Shown here piece by piece: positions 15,688-23,344 of a stretch of DNA of 64,000 nucleotides. The notes beneath the pieces were generated by a model. It did not search any database. It was not told the DNA's origin and saw only the letters and a list, made by a program, of their open reading frames with translations. Position numbers and translations under genes: made by a program. Source of the DNA: Sulfurimicrobium lacus (GTDB lineage Bacteria; Pseudomonadota; Gammaproteobacteria; Burkholderiales; Sulfuricellaceae); assembly GCF_011764585.1 (NCBI RefSeq), contig NZ_AP022853.1, forward strand, positions 1,471,501 to 1,535,500. Direction: 5' to 3'. Position 1 is the stretch's first letter. Each line of letters starts with the position of its first letter.

Positions 15688-17884
15688 GCCCGCCTCCATG
15701 GATATTGCAGGAATTTTTGGCCTTGCCTTTAAAGGTGGCCAGAATATGGTTCAGGTGGCACCACGCCGTCCTGATTGATCGACGGGATATTTCATTTGTC
15801 ATTCCGATTATCCCTCTGATGGTTCGAGAATTGTAAGCCACAATTCCCCAGCGTTCGCGCCGGTGGCTCATCCAGTCCTTCTTGTAATCATCATCGCCAA
15901 TCAGGTAATCCACCTCCTTCACCTTGTCTACGTCTAGTACATGGCGCAAGAGATGAGCGGTGAGTATCGTGCCGGCCGACAAGTGTGCGAATTTTTCATC
16001 GTAGGCGAGTTTGTAAATGGCGGCTCGGCCGTGGCTCACGATCCAGATCTGGCTTGCTATCGGCTCGCCGTCATAGTAGGCGAGCCCCATACGCAGCCAA
16101 CCACGAGCAGCGCACATCCTGATCAGTTCCGGAACAAACTTCGGAAACGGCTCGGCGGCCTTCCAGCTGCGGCCATATATCTTGTGCCAGGCTGCAATCG
16201 CTTCCTCCAGGCCATCATTTTCGGTCACAATTTTCAGCCTGCCGCGCTCAAGCGCAAAAAGCTTTTTTTCATGGCGCCGGATGGTATGGCGGACCTGGGA
16301 GGCCAGCCCCTGGAAATACGTCTGGAATGAACGGCCGTGTACCGGCAAATGCCAGTTGCCAAAATCAAAAAAACGGTACGGCCTGAGGCCGGCCTGCCGA
16401 ATGGCAGACTCCAGGAGTTCAAACGTAGGATGCGCAGGGTCCATCGCATCGAACTGCAGCATATCAACAGGAGCATCCCTCAAAATCATGCGCAGATAGC
16501 CTGCCAACTCATCGGAAGTCACATCGGGAGAGAGTAGTACACGGTACAACGACGAATAAAAATTTGAGAGACTTTTCGCCTGTCTAAGCCACATCATCGT
16601 TCGCTTGGAAAGAAGTGGTAAAACCCCCCGCACTTTTCCGTCTCGCTGCAGCACGTAAATCCGGATGCTGCTTTCAGGGAATACCGTGGCTTCCAATAAT
16701 TTGAACCAGTCCGCTGACAGATCGAAACTTTCCTGTTCACCCCCATGAAACAAGGCTTCGCAGCTAGACGGCAGTTGGGACATTTTTTCGTGACGTTGAA
16801 ACTCAAGTACAGGGCCTGGACTATGCTTCAAGTCGGACTCACGTGCTTTGCTGCGAATCCCTGAAACTAATTTCTTGATTGCCCGGTAGGCATCATGCAT
16901 ACGCGCTTCATGGGCTGACCGAAATAACATGACATGCGAGATATGGCGCTGCCCTGTCGCCCAGGCGAGCTGATCCGGCGTGGCATCGGTATAGAATTCC
17001 ACCGTGCTGACTTTCTTCTCCGCGAAGGCACGCTCTAGATAGTCCTTAAGAAGCAAGCGCCCCGGTGCGAATTGCGCCTGGCTCTCGTCGTAGGCCGTCT
17101 TGAGAATGATCGTTAAATCGCGAGTTGAAACCAGCAACCTGGATGCGGCCAGTTTTTCATTCAGCCAATACTCGACTACTGTGGCCTGCCCGGTTTCCGC
17201 AAAACTGCCCAAGATATCAGCATAAAATTGGCCTTGCGTATTTTCAATGTTGACTGCTGTGCCTGACTGGCCTTTCCAGCCACTGGTTTCCAGTTCACCG
17301 TAGCGCGCGATCGCATCGTGCATTTCGCCGGGTATAGTCAATATCCGCAATTCGGCAGTCCCAAATTCATCGTTGACGCGATGCTCATAGCGGCGCATGT
17401 TTTTGACGAGATTTTTAGACCGTTTTTTCCAGTACTCATCGAATGAGCCCTTCACCTCAACATTCATAGTTAATGCATGAGGTAGCGGGCGTGATGTAGA
17501 AACTTCCTGGAGCAAGTCTGGGGGGGCAAAAAGGGGGTCCTGGCACAGCAGTTCTATGGACCATGCTCGTCCGGGCAAGGCCGCAAACAAATCCTTAAGC
17601 AGGTCGGTGCTCTCGAGGAGTGCAGGTGCAGATTGTGCCTGATCCGGCACGAACTGCGACCACACACCAGCACGGCGGGGATAGACGATCAGCAAACCAT
17701 CGATCTTCGCTCCCGTGCGATGCACGCATAACAGCTCCGAGCCTTTGCCAAAATAGCGCAAGAGTGCTTCTACAAAGCGGCTGTCGCTAAATGAATGGCC
17801 GCCATAGAGACGGTTGTTCAAGTCGTCCCATGCGCTCCGCCACTGGCCGAGTCCGTTTGCCAAAGGACTGATTTGCCAGCTCAT
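15674..17884 (-). CDS. tandem FemAB/GNAT-type double acyltransferase
   Basis: Unusually long for the family: 736 residues made of two BioF2/FemAB-like acetyltransferase domains (about 1-345 and 375-715). Each half has a typical pattern: SFDEYWKKRSKNLVKNMRRYE (near 150) in the first and SFQTYFQGLASQVRHTIRRHEKK (near 545) in the second, followed by EYWLNEKLAASRLLVS and AYYDGEPIASQIWIVS, then KTAYDESQAQFAPGRLL and KLAYDEKFAHLSAGTIL. These are the FemAB core signatures. FemAB proteins transfer amino acids from aminoacyl-tRNA, while GNAT relatives use acyl-CoA. The stop TAA of the aminotransferase-like gene overlaps the ATG (TAATG at 17884). It is probably an internal duplication or fusion of two single-domain genes. 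Confidence 0.85.
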   Translation of the reverse strand: MSWQISPLANGLGQWRSAWDDLNNRLYGGHSFSDSRFVEALLRYFGKGSELLCVHRTGAKIDGLLIVYPRRAGVWSQFVPDQAQSAPALLESTDLLKDLFAALPGRAWSIELLCQDPLFAPPDLLQEVSTSRPLPHALTMNVEVKGSFDEYWKKRSKNLVKNMRRYEHRVNDEFGTAELRILTIPGEMHDAIARYGELETSGWKGQSGTAVNIENTQGQFYADILGSFAETGQATVVEYWLNEKLAASRLLVSTRDLTIILKTAYDESQAQFAPGRLLLKDYLERAFAEKKVSTVEFYTDATPDQLAWATGQRHISHVMLFRSAHEARMHDAYRAIKKLVSGIRSKARESDLKHSPGPVLEFQRHEKMSQLPSSCEALFHGGEQESFDLSADWFKLLEATVFPESSIRIYVLQRDGKVRGVLPLLSKRTMMWLRQAKSLSNFYSSLYRVLLSPDVTSDELAGYLRMILRDAPVDMLQFDAMDPAHPTFELLESAIRQAGLRPYRFFDFGNWHLPVHGRSFQTYFQGLASQVRHTIRRHEKKLFALERGRLKIVTENDGLEEAIAAWHKIYGRSWKAAEPFPKFVPELIRMCAARGWLRMGLAYYDGEPIASQIWIVSHGRAAIYKLAYDEKFAHLSAGTILTAHLLRHVLDVDKVKEVDYLIGDDDYKKDWMSHRRERWGIVAYNSRTIRGIIGMTNEISRRSIRTAWCHLNHILATFKGKAKNSCNIHGGGHAGP

Positions 17885-19086
17885 TAGTCGGGCGCCGTCA
17901 GCAATGTTTGCACGGTGTGTATCATCCAGGCGAGTTCTTCCTCACGCAATTCCTGGTGGCATGGTAACTGCAAAAGCCTGATCCGGTAATCGCGGGAGAT
18001 CGCGCAGTCCGTTACCGCCATATCCTCCCAGCGCCAGAGCGGAATCCCTGCTGTTTTAATCCGGTGAAAGCCCATGCCTGCAGGGTCGATCAGCAACGGA
18101 AAAGCGTAAGGCACAACCCCCTCCGGCAGATGGGGGAAGATAGGTTTTACGCCGGACACTGATCGCATGCCTTCCAGCCACTGCAGATAATTTGCACGTC
18201 TGCGGGTTGCGACACGCTCATGCGGGGCATGAGCCATAATCCAGCGCGACGAGCGTAGCGCCGCCATCTCGGCCAGCTTGGGAGAGAATTCTTTTAGACC
18301 AGATTCGGATGCGCGAACCATTGGCTGTGCAGCAACATGTTTAGCCTGTTCACAAAGCGCAAAGGGTTCAATGACGGGCAAGCTGCTGCGTCGCCAAATG
18401 CGTCTACTCCAGCCTTGCAGTATTGCCGCCAACGCTTTGGCTTCAGCGAGCAAGGGCTGAGCCGAGCGGTGTGCGGGCTGCCCGCCGGTGTTATCCAGCA
18501 GTAGTCCGCCATCGCGTGCCGGCAAGAACTTCCACACACTGGCAGTGGCATAGCTGCCCACTGTGCCTAACAACCGCTCGCCGGCCCGGCCATACAGCGC
18601 ATGTGCACAGTCCTCGATAAGCGCAATATCATGCGCCGCGCAGAAACGTTCCGCCTCATCAAGGTCATTGGGAAAACCGAAATAATGTGTCAAGACCATT
18701 GCCGCCACGGGTGCGCCATCTCCGCCTATCATGGAGGACAAGGCCGAGAAATCCGGGCGCAAATCCGCGCGTACCGGATAAAAGCAAGGCTCAGCACCGA
18801 GATACAACACCGGCTCCACAATGGCGCGGCAGTGAAAGGCCGGCAGCAAAACTTTTAACCCCGCGTGCACGCCGGCACGGCGCATTGCCTCCGCCAGCGC
18901 GTAACGACTTTGAATGAAATATTCAGCGCCCTGGAGAAAGGCCGATCCAGCAGCATGCTTGCGACCCGGCCACCCCTGCCAGGATAAAGGCGGCAAGAGC
19001 GGTACGGCTGCCTTGGGATAGTTCGCCCCATCTGCTTCCATAGGGTGGAACGTGACTTCGGATTTGGAGTTGGCGCGACGATTCAC
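17884..19086 (-). CDS. DegT/DnrJ/EryC1-type aminotransferase-like protein
   Basis: PLP fold-I protein of 400 residues similar to sugar aminotransferases. Visible: VLLPAFHCRAIVEPVLYLG near 79-97, THYFGFPNDLDEA near 133, IEDCAHALYG near 157 (PLP Asp159) and SVWKFLPARDGGLLL near 183, with Lys186 in the Schiff-base position. It is divergent from classical DegT enzymes, and the substrate could be an amino sugar or an amino acid precursor. First gene of the minus-strand operon that runs to the MurF-Pth fusion; it faces the ACP gene over an 82-bp divergent promoter region (19087-19168). GTG start at 19086 lacks a good ribosome site; ATG 19041 is an alternative. Confidence 0.8.
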   Translation of the reverse strand: MNRRANSKSEVTFHPMEADGANYPKAAVPLLPPLSWQGWPGRKHAAGSAFLQGAEYFIQSRYALAEAMRRAGVHAGLKVLLPAFHCRAIVEPVLYLGAEPCFYPVRADLRPDFSALSSMIGGDGAPVAAMVLTHYFGFPNDLDEAERFCAAHDIALIEDCAHALYGRAGERLLGTVGSYATASVWKFLPARDGGLLLDNTGGQPAHRSAQPLLAEAKALAAILQGWSRRIWRRSSLPVIEPFALCEQAKHVAAQPMVRASESGLKEFSPKLAEMAALRSSRWIMAHAPHERVATRRRANYLQWLEGMRSVSGVKPIFPHLPEGVVPYAFPLLIDPAGMGFHRIKTAGIPLWRWEDMAVTDCAISRDYRIRLLQLPCHQELREEELAWMIHTVQTLLTAPD

Positions 19087-19168
19087 AGTGACGAGTTTAA
19101 CTCAAATGGAATAGACTAATGCCTCTGAATGGTATCTCATTCTTCATCAACTTTTTCGCCTATAAGCC

Positions 19169-19420
19169 ATGAATATCCAATCTGATGTCAAGCGTCTGCT
19201 AGCCCGATCCTTGCAACTCGGTCAACGCGCCGATTCACTTACCGCAGAATCCTCCTTGCTCGGCGCACTGCCCGAACTTGACTCCATGGCGGTAGTCACT
19301 ATTCTCACGGCGCTGGAAGAGCACTTCGGCTTCACCGTGGATGACGACGAAATCAGCGCCGAAACCTTTGCCACGTTGGGTAGCCTGGTCGAATTCGTGG
19401 ATGGAAAACTGAAAAGTTGA
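19169..19420 (+). CDS. acyl carrier protein
   Basis: Small acidic carrier protein of 83 residues with ELDSMAVV; Ser39 is the 4'-phosphopantetheine site. The helix II/III pattern FGFTVDDDEISAETFATLGSLVEFV is typical. It starts the plus-strand unit ACP-hydrolase-hydrolase that is divergent from the aminotransferase-ligase-decarboxylase operon. It probably holds the acyl group made by the ligase (14107-15687) for transfer by the acyltransferases at 2929 and 5391, as those families use acyl-ACP; this is inference. It is not the fatty-acid synthase AcpP, whose context would be fab genes. Confidence 0.93.
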   Translation: MNIQSDVKRLLARSLQLGQRADSLTAESSLLGALPELDSMAVVTILTALEEHFGFTVDDDEISAETFATLGSLVEFVDGKLKS

Positions 19421-19422
19421 CC

Positions 19423-20253
19423 ATGCTGCAAGCTGGCTTTGAAATGGAGCCCTTCTTTCTGAGCGGCGAACGTGGCGCGCTGTTTTGTGTTCATCTCTAT
19501 CCCTCCCACATAGCGCCGAAAGGCGGCATTCTTTACCTGCATCCTTTCGCGGAAGAAATGCACAAGTCTCGCCGCATGGCCGCCCTGCAAGCGCGCCGTT
19601 TTGCTGCCGAAGGCTACGCCGTGTTGCAAGTCGATCTGACCGGCTGCGGCGACAGCGCGTGCGACTTCGGTGACGCTACATGGGAGACCTGGCTAGCCGA
19701 TGCGCGCCGCGCTTTTGCGTGGTTATCTGCAAAGGCTACTGGCCCGATCATTTTATGGGGCCTGCGCACCGGGGCGAGCTTGGCCGTCGAACTGGCGAGC
19801 GCGCTTCCCGGCATCAAGCGCCTGATACTTTGGCAACCCGTCGTCAACGGCGAACAGTACCTGAACCAGTTTCTGCGCATCAAGCTCGCAAGCGAGATGC
19901 TTAGCGGTAATCAGGCTCAGAGTGGGACCAAGGATTTGCGTGCCAAACTGGAAGCCGGTGAAAACATCGAGGTGGGAGGGTACATGTTAGGTGGCGCCAT
20001 GGCTCGGGACCTCGCACGCGTGAAACTCGCGGATATACCGTCACCTTGCCCGGTAGAATGGCTTGAGGTCGGGGCGGAGGAGGGCGAATCCGCGAGTCCT
20101 GCCAGCCAGCGCATCGTCGATGCCTGGCGGGCTGCCGGCGTGACGGTACACACCCGTACTTTATCAGGCGAACCTTTTTGGGTGACGCAGGAAATAACCG
20201 AATGTCCAAGCCTGATAGAAGCGACAACAGAAGCTATTAGTAGATCCATATGA
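19423..20253 (+). CDS. alpha/beta hydrolase, exosortase A-associated (type 2)
   Basis: Alpha/beta-fold protein of 276 residues. Visible: LYLHPFAEEMHKSRRM near 33 (oxyanion loop), VLQVDLTGCGDSACDF near 67, and the nucleophile elbow IILWGLRTGASLAVELA near 108, where the usual GxSxG serine position holds Arg-Thr instead. The family consistently has such a GLRxGA elbow, so a canonical serine hydrolase is unlikely; it might act as acyltransferase or lyase, or be non-catalytic. I chose ATG 19423; a TTG at 19417 overlaps the ACP stop, and ATG 19444 is also possible. Overlaps the next gene by 4 bp (ATGA at 20250). Confidence 0.83.
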   Translation: MLQAGFEMEPFFLSGERGALFCVHLYPSHIAPKGGILYLHPFAEEMHKSRRMAALQARRFAAEGYAVLQVDLTGCGDSACDFGDATWETWLADARRAFAWLSAKATGPIILWGLRTGASLAVELASALPGIKRLILWQPVVNGEQYLNQFLRIKLASEMLSGNQAQSGTKDLRAKLEAGENIEVGGYMLGGAMARDLARVKLADIPSPCPVEWLEVGAEEGESASPASQRIVDAWRAAGVTVHTRTLSGEPFWVTQEITECPSLIEATTEAISRSI

Positions 20254-21125
20254 AATATACCGAGCAAGCGATCGTTTTCAACTGCGCCGATTGTCGCTTG
20301 ATAGGCATTGCCACCCAACCAGAGACACCTGCGGAAACGGGTGTGCTCATCGTGGTCGGCGGGCCGCAGTATCGAGCGGGAAGCCACCGGCAGTTCACCT
20401 TGCTCGCGCGCCAATTGGCCGGACAGGGTGTCGCCTCCATGCGCTTCGATTACCGCGGCATGGGGGATAGCGAAGGAGATATGCGGAATTTCGAGGCGAT
20501 AGATGCCGACATCCGTGCGGCGATCGATACTTTTCTCAAGCATGCCCCTGAAGTGCGCCGTATTGCGATCTGGGGCTTATGCGATGCCGCCTCGGCCGCG
20601 CTCTACTATGCGCACACGGACACGCGTGTCAGTCGCCTCATCCTGCTCAACCCCTGGGTGCACACCGAGGCCGGCGCATCCCGCGTCCGCCTCAAGTATT
20701 ACTACCTGTCGCGATTGATGCAGCGTTCCTTCTGGACAAAAATCTTGTCGGGTAAGATCGAGTTGAGCAAATCTGTCGGCGATTTGTCGAAGTCGGCACG
20801 GAGTGCCGCAAAAGGGGAGAGCTCGACCGCCGCCGCGCCCTCCGACCCCCGGCATGGCAGTCCTGGTTACATTGAGCGGATGCTTGATGGGCTAAAACGC
20901 TTCCAGGGAGAAATATTGTTTATACTCAGTGGCAACGATCTCACCGCGCAGGAATTTGTTGCATTGACACAACGCGACAAACGTTGGAAAAAGCTCTGCC
21001 ATTCACCCCGAATTTCCAGTGAAACCGTGAAGAAGGCAAACCATACATTTTCCAGCCAAACCTGGCGCGGTCAGGTTGAAACCCGCACAGTGCAATGGTT
21101 GGCCAGCTCTGGCAAGAGCATATGA
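20250..21125 (+). CDS. alpha/beta hydrolase, exosortase A-associated (type 1)
   Basis: Alpha/beta-hydrolase of 291 residues. GVLIVVGGPQYRAGSHRQF near 31 gives the oxyanion region, MRFDYRGMGDSEGDM near 66, and the nucleophile elbow IAIWGLCDAASAALYY near 106 has Cys in place of Ser, as is typical of this exosortase-associated family. Histidine in KKANHTFSSQTWR near the C-terminus is the probable third triad residue, and NDLTAQEF offers the acid. A thiol nucleophile suits acyl transfer or thioester hydrolysis, in line with the ACP and acyl-CoA ligase beside it. It ends the ACP-hydrolase-hydrolase operon. Confidence 0.85.
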   Translation: MKYTEQAIVFNCADCRLIGIATQPETPAETGVLIVVGGPQYRAGSHRQFTLLARQLAGQGVASMRFDYRGMGDSEGDMRNFEAIDADIRAAIDTFLKHAPEVRRIAIWGLCDAASAALYYAHTDTRVSRLILLNPWVHTEAGASRVRLKYYYLSRLMQRSFWTKILSGKIELSKSVGDLSKSARSAAKGESSTAAAPSDPRHGSPGYIERMLDGLKRFQGEILFILSGNDLTAQEFVALTQRDKRWKKLCHSPRISSETVKKANHTFSSQTWRGQVETRTVQWLASSGKSI

Positions 21126-21177
21126 ATGGGACCGTATTTTCTTCCGATAGCACGGCATATCGGCTTGGAACCCGACC

Positions 21178-21183
21178 TATAAT
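21178..21183 (+). promoter_or_regulatory. possible -10 element before the TPR gene
   Basis: A perfect TATAAT lies 40 bp before the ATG at 21223. No convincing -35 is present at the right spacing. A 6-bp inverted repeat (CCGATA 21144-21149 / TATCGG 21158-21163) sits directly upstream and might hold an activator. Confidence 0.35.
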
Positions 21184-21222
21184 CCTTTGAGCCGCATGGA
21201 TAAATCGTCAAGGAGTGCTTAC

Positions 21223-22179
21223 ATGAAACTGGCAATAGAACAAATCATCGTTCGCGGCAGGCGGCATCTACTCTTGATGTTCGTTCTTGCTGCATTCACG
21301 CCACCGCTGGCAAGCGCACTTAAGGTAAGGGACGAACCGGTTCCTCCCTCCGATATTGCATTGCTGCCTCCTGTCTGTAAGCTGATACTCGTGGAGCATC
21401 CTGGTGCACACCTTGGCGCTGGCAACGGGCCTCTCCAGAAATACGTGGCGTTGTTTGAACAGCCAGGGTACGAAATGGCCGCACACAACCCGCATTTACA
21501 CCACTATTGCTGGGCGCTAATTTCTAAGCAGAGGTATTTCCGCGCCCAAGGGCAAATCCAGCGCGAATATTATTTTAAACAATTCATGGGCGACATCGGC
21601 TATGTGCTAACCAACACCGCCGACAAGAAATGGCCGTACTTTCATGTCCTGCTGATCGAGCAGGCAAGCATGTTGAAGATACGGGGGGATTATCCAAACA
21701 GTCTTTCTAAAATTGACGAAGCTTTAAGATTCAAGCCTGACTATGACAAGGCCTACGCGCTCAAATCGGATGTGTTCCTGGCGCTGGGCGACCGGAAAAA
21801 AGCCATAGACACAGCGCAGTCGGGCCTGGAGCAAGACCCGCGCTCCAGACTGTTGCGCCGGCGACTTGAGCAGCTGGGTGTCAAGGTGCCGCCGCTACCC
21901 GACCCCGTTCCAGATGACACCAAGGAAAATGCATCGAATGCGGAGTCTGCAGGAAGCCCTGTAGCCGCCCAGCAGGAAAAAGTGAACGGTGCAGCAGATG
22001 GCAGCAGCATGGCCACGCCACCCATTTCAGAAACACCCAATACCAAGGAAACCGGGCAGGGCTTGGATTCCAAAATGAGCTCCCCTACGGGCGCAGATGC
22101 TGCCGGGAAGAATCAGGATAAACCTGTAACAGACACAGGCAGTCTGCCCGACAAGGCATATTGCCGCTTTTGCCCATAG
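21223..22179 (+). CDS. exported TPR-repeat protein
   Basis: Protein of 318 residues. Residues 1-33 form a signal peptide (RGRRH, hydrophobic core LLLMFVLAAF, end ASA). Then comes a globular domain with a HNPHLHHYCWAL segment, and two or more TPR-like helices around 150-215 (SLSKIDEALRFKPDYDKAYALKSD and IDTAQSGLEQDPRS). The last 100 residues are low-complexity, rich in Pro, Asp, Ser and Thr, and end in CRFCP with two Cys. AAGGAG 7 nt before ATG 21223 fixes the start. It probably acts in the periplasm as a scaffold for EPS assembly. Function not recognised. Confidence 0.75.
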   Translation: MKLAIEQIIVRGRRHLLLMFVLAAFTPPLASALKVRDEPVPPSDIALLPPVCKLILVEHPGAHLGAGNGPLQKYVALFEQPGYEMAAHNPHLHHYCWALISKQRYFRAQGQIQREYYFKQFMGDIGYVLTNTADKKWPYFHVLLIEQASMLKIRGDYPNSLSKIDEALRFKPDYDKAYALKSDVFLALGDRKKAIDTAQSGLEQDPRSRLLRRRLEQLGVKVPPLPDPVPDDTKENASNAESAGSPVAAQQEKVNGAADGSSMATPPISETPNTKETGQGLDSKMSSPTGADAAGKNQDKPVTDTGSLPDKAYCRFCP

Positions 22180-22181
22180 CG

Positions 22182-22198
22182 AAACAGCAGGCTGTTTT
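22182..22198. terminator. short hairpin between convergent genes
   Basis: AAACAGC (22182-22188) and GCTGTTT (22191-22197) form a perfect 7-bp stem, directly between the converging stops at 22179 and 22229. The T run is short (TTTT), so it would be a weak terminator, perhaps working in both directions. Confidence 0.5.
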
Positions 22199-22228
22199 GC
22201 CCTGATACAGCAATAAATCAGAAGCTTA

Positions 22229-23332
22229 TTAGTTTTGCTTGAGCCCGTGAATGATGTTGGCTAACTGCTTGGAAATGACTTCATTACTATAATGTTCAAG
22301 GGTTATTTGGCGGCCGACTTCCCCCATATCAGTACATCGCTGACGGTCGGTTATAAGGGCTTTCATTGCTTCATACCAGTCTGTCACAGACTCTGCACTT
22401 AGTCCTGAGTCGCCACGTGCCAACACTTGTACGTTCATGCCAACGGGTGAAACTACGACCGGGATGCCAGTGCTCATATACTGGAGCATTTTGAAGCTGC
22501 ATTTTCCCCGTGTCCAGTCGTTATCAGGTAAGGGCATTAACCCTAAATCTATATCGCGCAGTGCCTCAGACTCACTCAATGGACTCCATTTGCAATAAGA
22601 GACGTATCGTGGATCTATCGATTCAAATTTAGGTGGCGTCTCGGCAATTACGAGGATCTGCGCGTCGAATTCCTCCAATATGCGTTTAATCGCAGGTTCT
22701 ATGGCATATAAATATTTCAGATTGCCGCCACTGCCTGTCCATCCAATTGTAAATTTATTGTTTTTTCGTACATGGTTTATGTCAGGCCTGAATCTGTCTG
22801 TATCAATCGCGGTAGGAACGACATGAACATTGTTTGATTTGCCCGCAAACCAGCTTGCAAGAAAATCATTTCCTGCAATTACTGCGCATGCATTTCGTCC
22901 CAGGGTGTCGATCGTCCTTACGCCATGAGGCTTGGCCAACCAGACGGCATCATCAATGTCCAGGATAAACGGTTTCGTGATGAATCGTTCTAGTGTGTAT
23001 TTCCCCACAGTCAGCTCGCGATTTAACCAGACGAGATCACTGGTGTATGTACTTGCCAATCCTGGTATGCGGGCGCTCATTTTTGCAATGAACCAGGCCG
23101 TATTAAAAAAATTGCGCGTGAAACCAGGAATGTGATCGGCAATGACTGAAGGCAGACCGGCATGTTTATCAATAACCGGCCAGTGCTCGGTTACATCAAT
23201 GCCAAAATTTTCCAGTGCTCCGATATGTTGCCGGATTCTGAAGCGAGCAGATGGGTCGCGCTTCCCGGTTGTGAGCGCGGCAACGCGTATGCGGCGTTGT
23301 CTTTCGCGTGTCCTATTTGGCTTAATCGTCAT
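22229..23332 (-). CDS. glycosyltransferase (GT-B type)
   Basis: Cytosolic glycosyltransferase of 367 residues, GT4-like. N-terminal half: VAALTTGKRDPSARFRIRQHI; DIDDAVW near 125. Donor domain: VHVVPTAIDTDRFRPD near 165, TIGWTGSGGNLKYL near 190, PLPDNDWTRGKCSFKMLQYMSTGIPVV near 275, where the KMLQYMSTGIP helix binds the nucleotide sugar. Last gene of the long EPS operon (terminator-like hairpin at 22182). It adds one sugar to the repeat unit; which one is unknown. Confidence 0.85.
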   Translation of the reverse strand: MTIKPNRTRERQRRIRVAALTTGKRDPSARFRIRQHIGALENFGIDVTEHWPVIDKHAGLPSVIADHIPGFTRNFFNTAWFIAKMSARIPGLASTYTSDLVWLNRELTVGKYTLERFITKPFILDIDDAVWLAKPHGVRTIDTLGRNACAVIAGNDFLASWFAGKSNNVHVVPTAIDTDRFRPDINHVRKNNKFTIGWTGSGGNLKYLYAIEPAIKRILEEFDAQILVIAETPPKFESIDPRYVSYCKWSPLSESEALRDIDLGLMPLPDNDWTRGKCSFKMLQYMSTGIPVVVSPVGMNVQVLARGDSGLSAESVTDWYEAMKALITDRQRCTDMGEVGRQITLEHYSNEVISKQLANIIHGLKQN

Positions 23333-23344
23333 GGTTGCTGTTTC

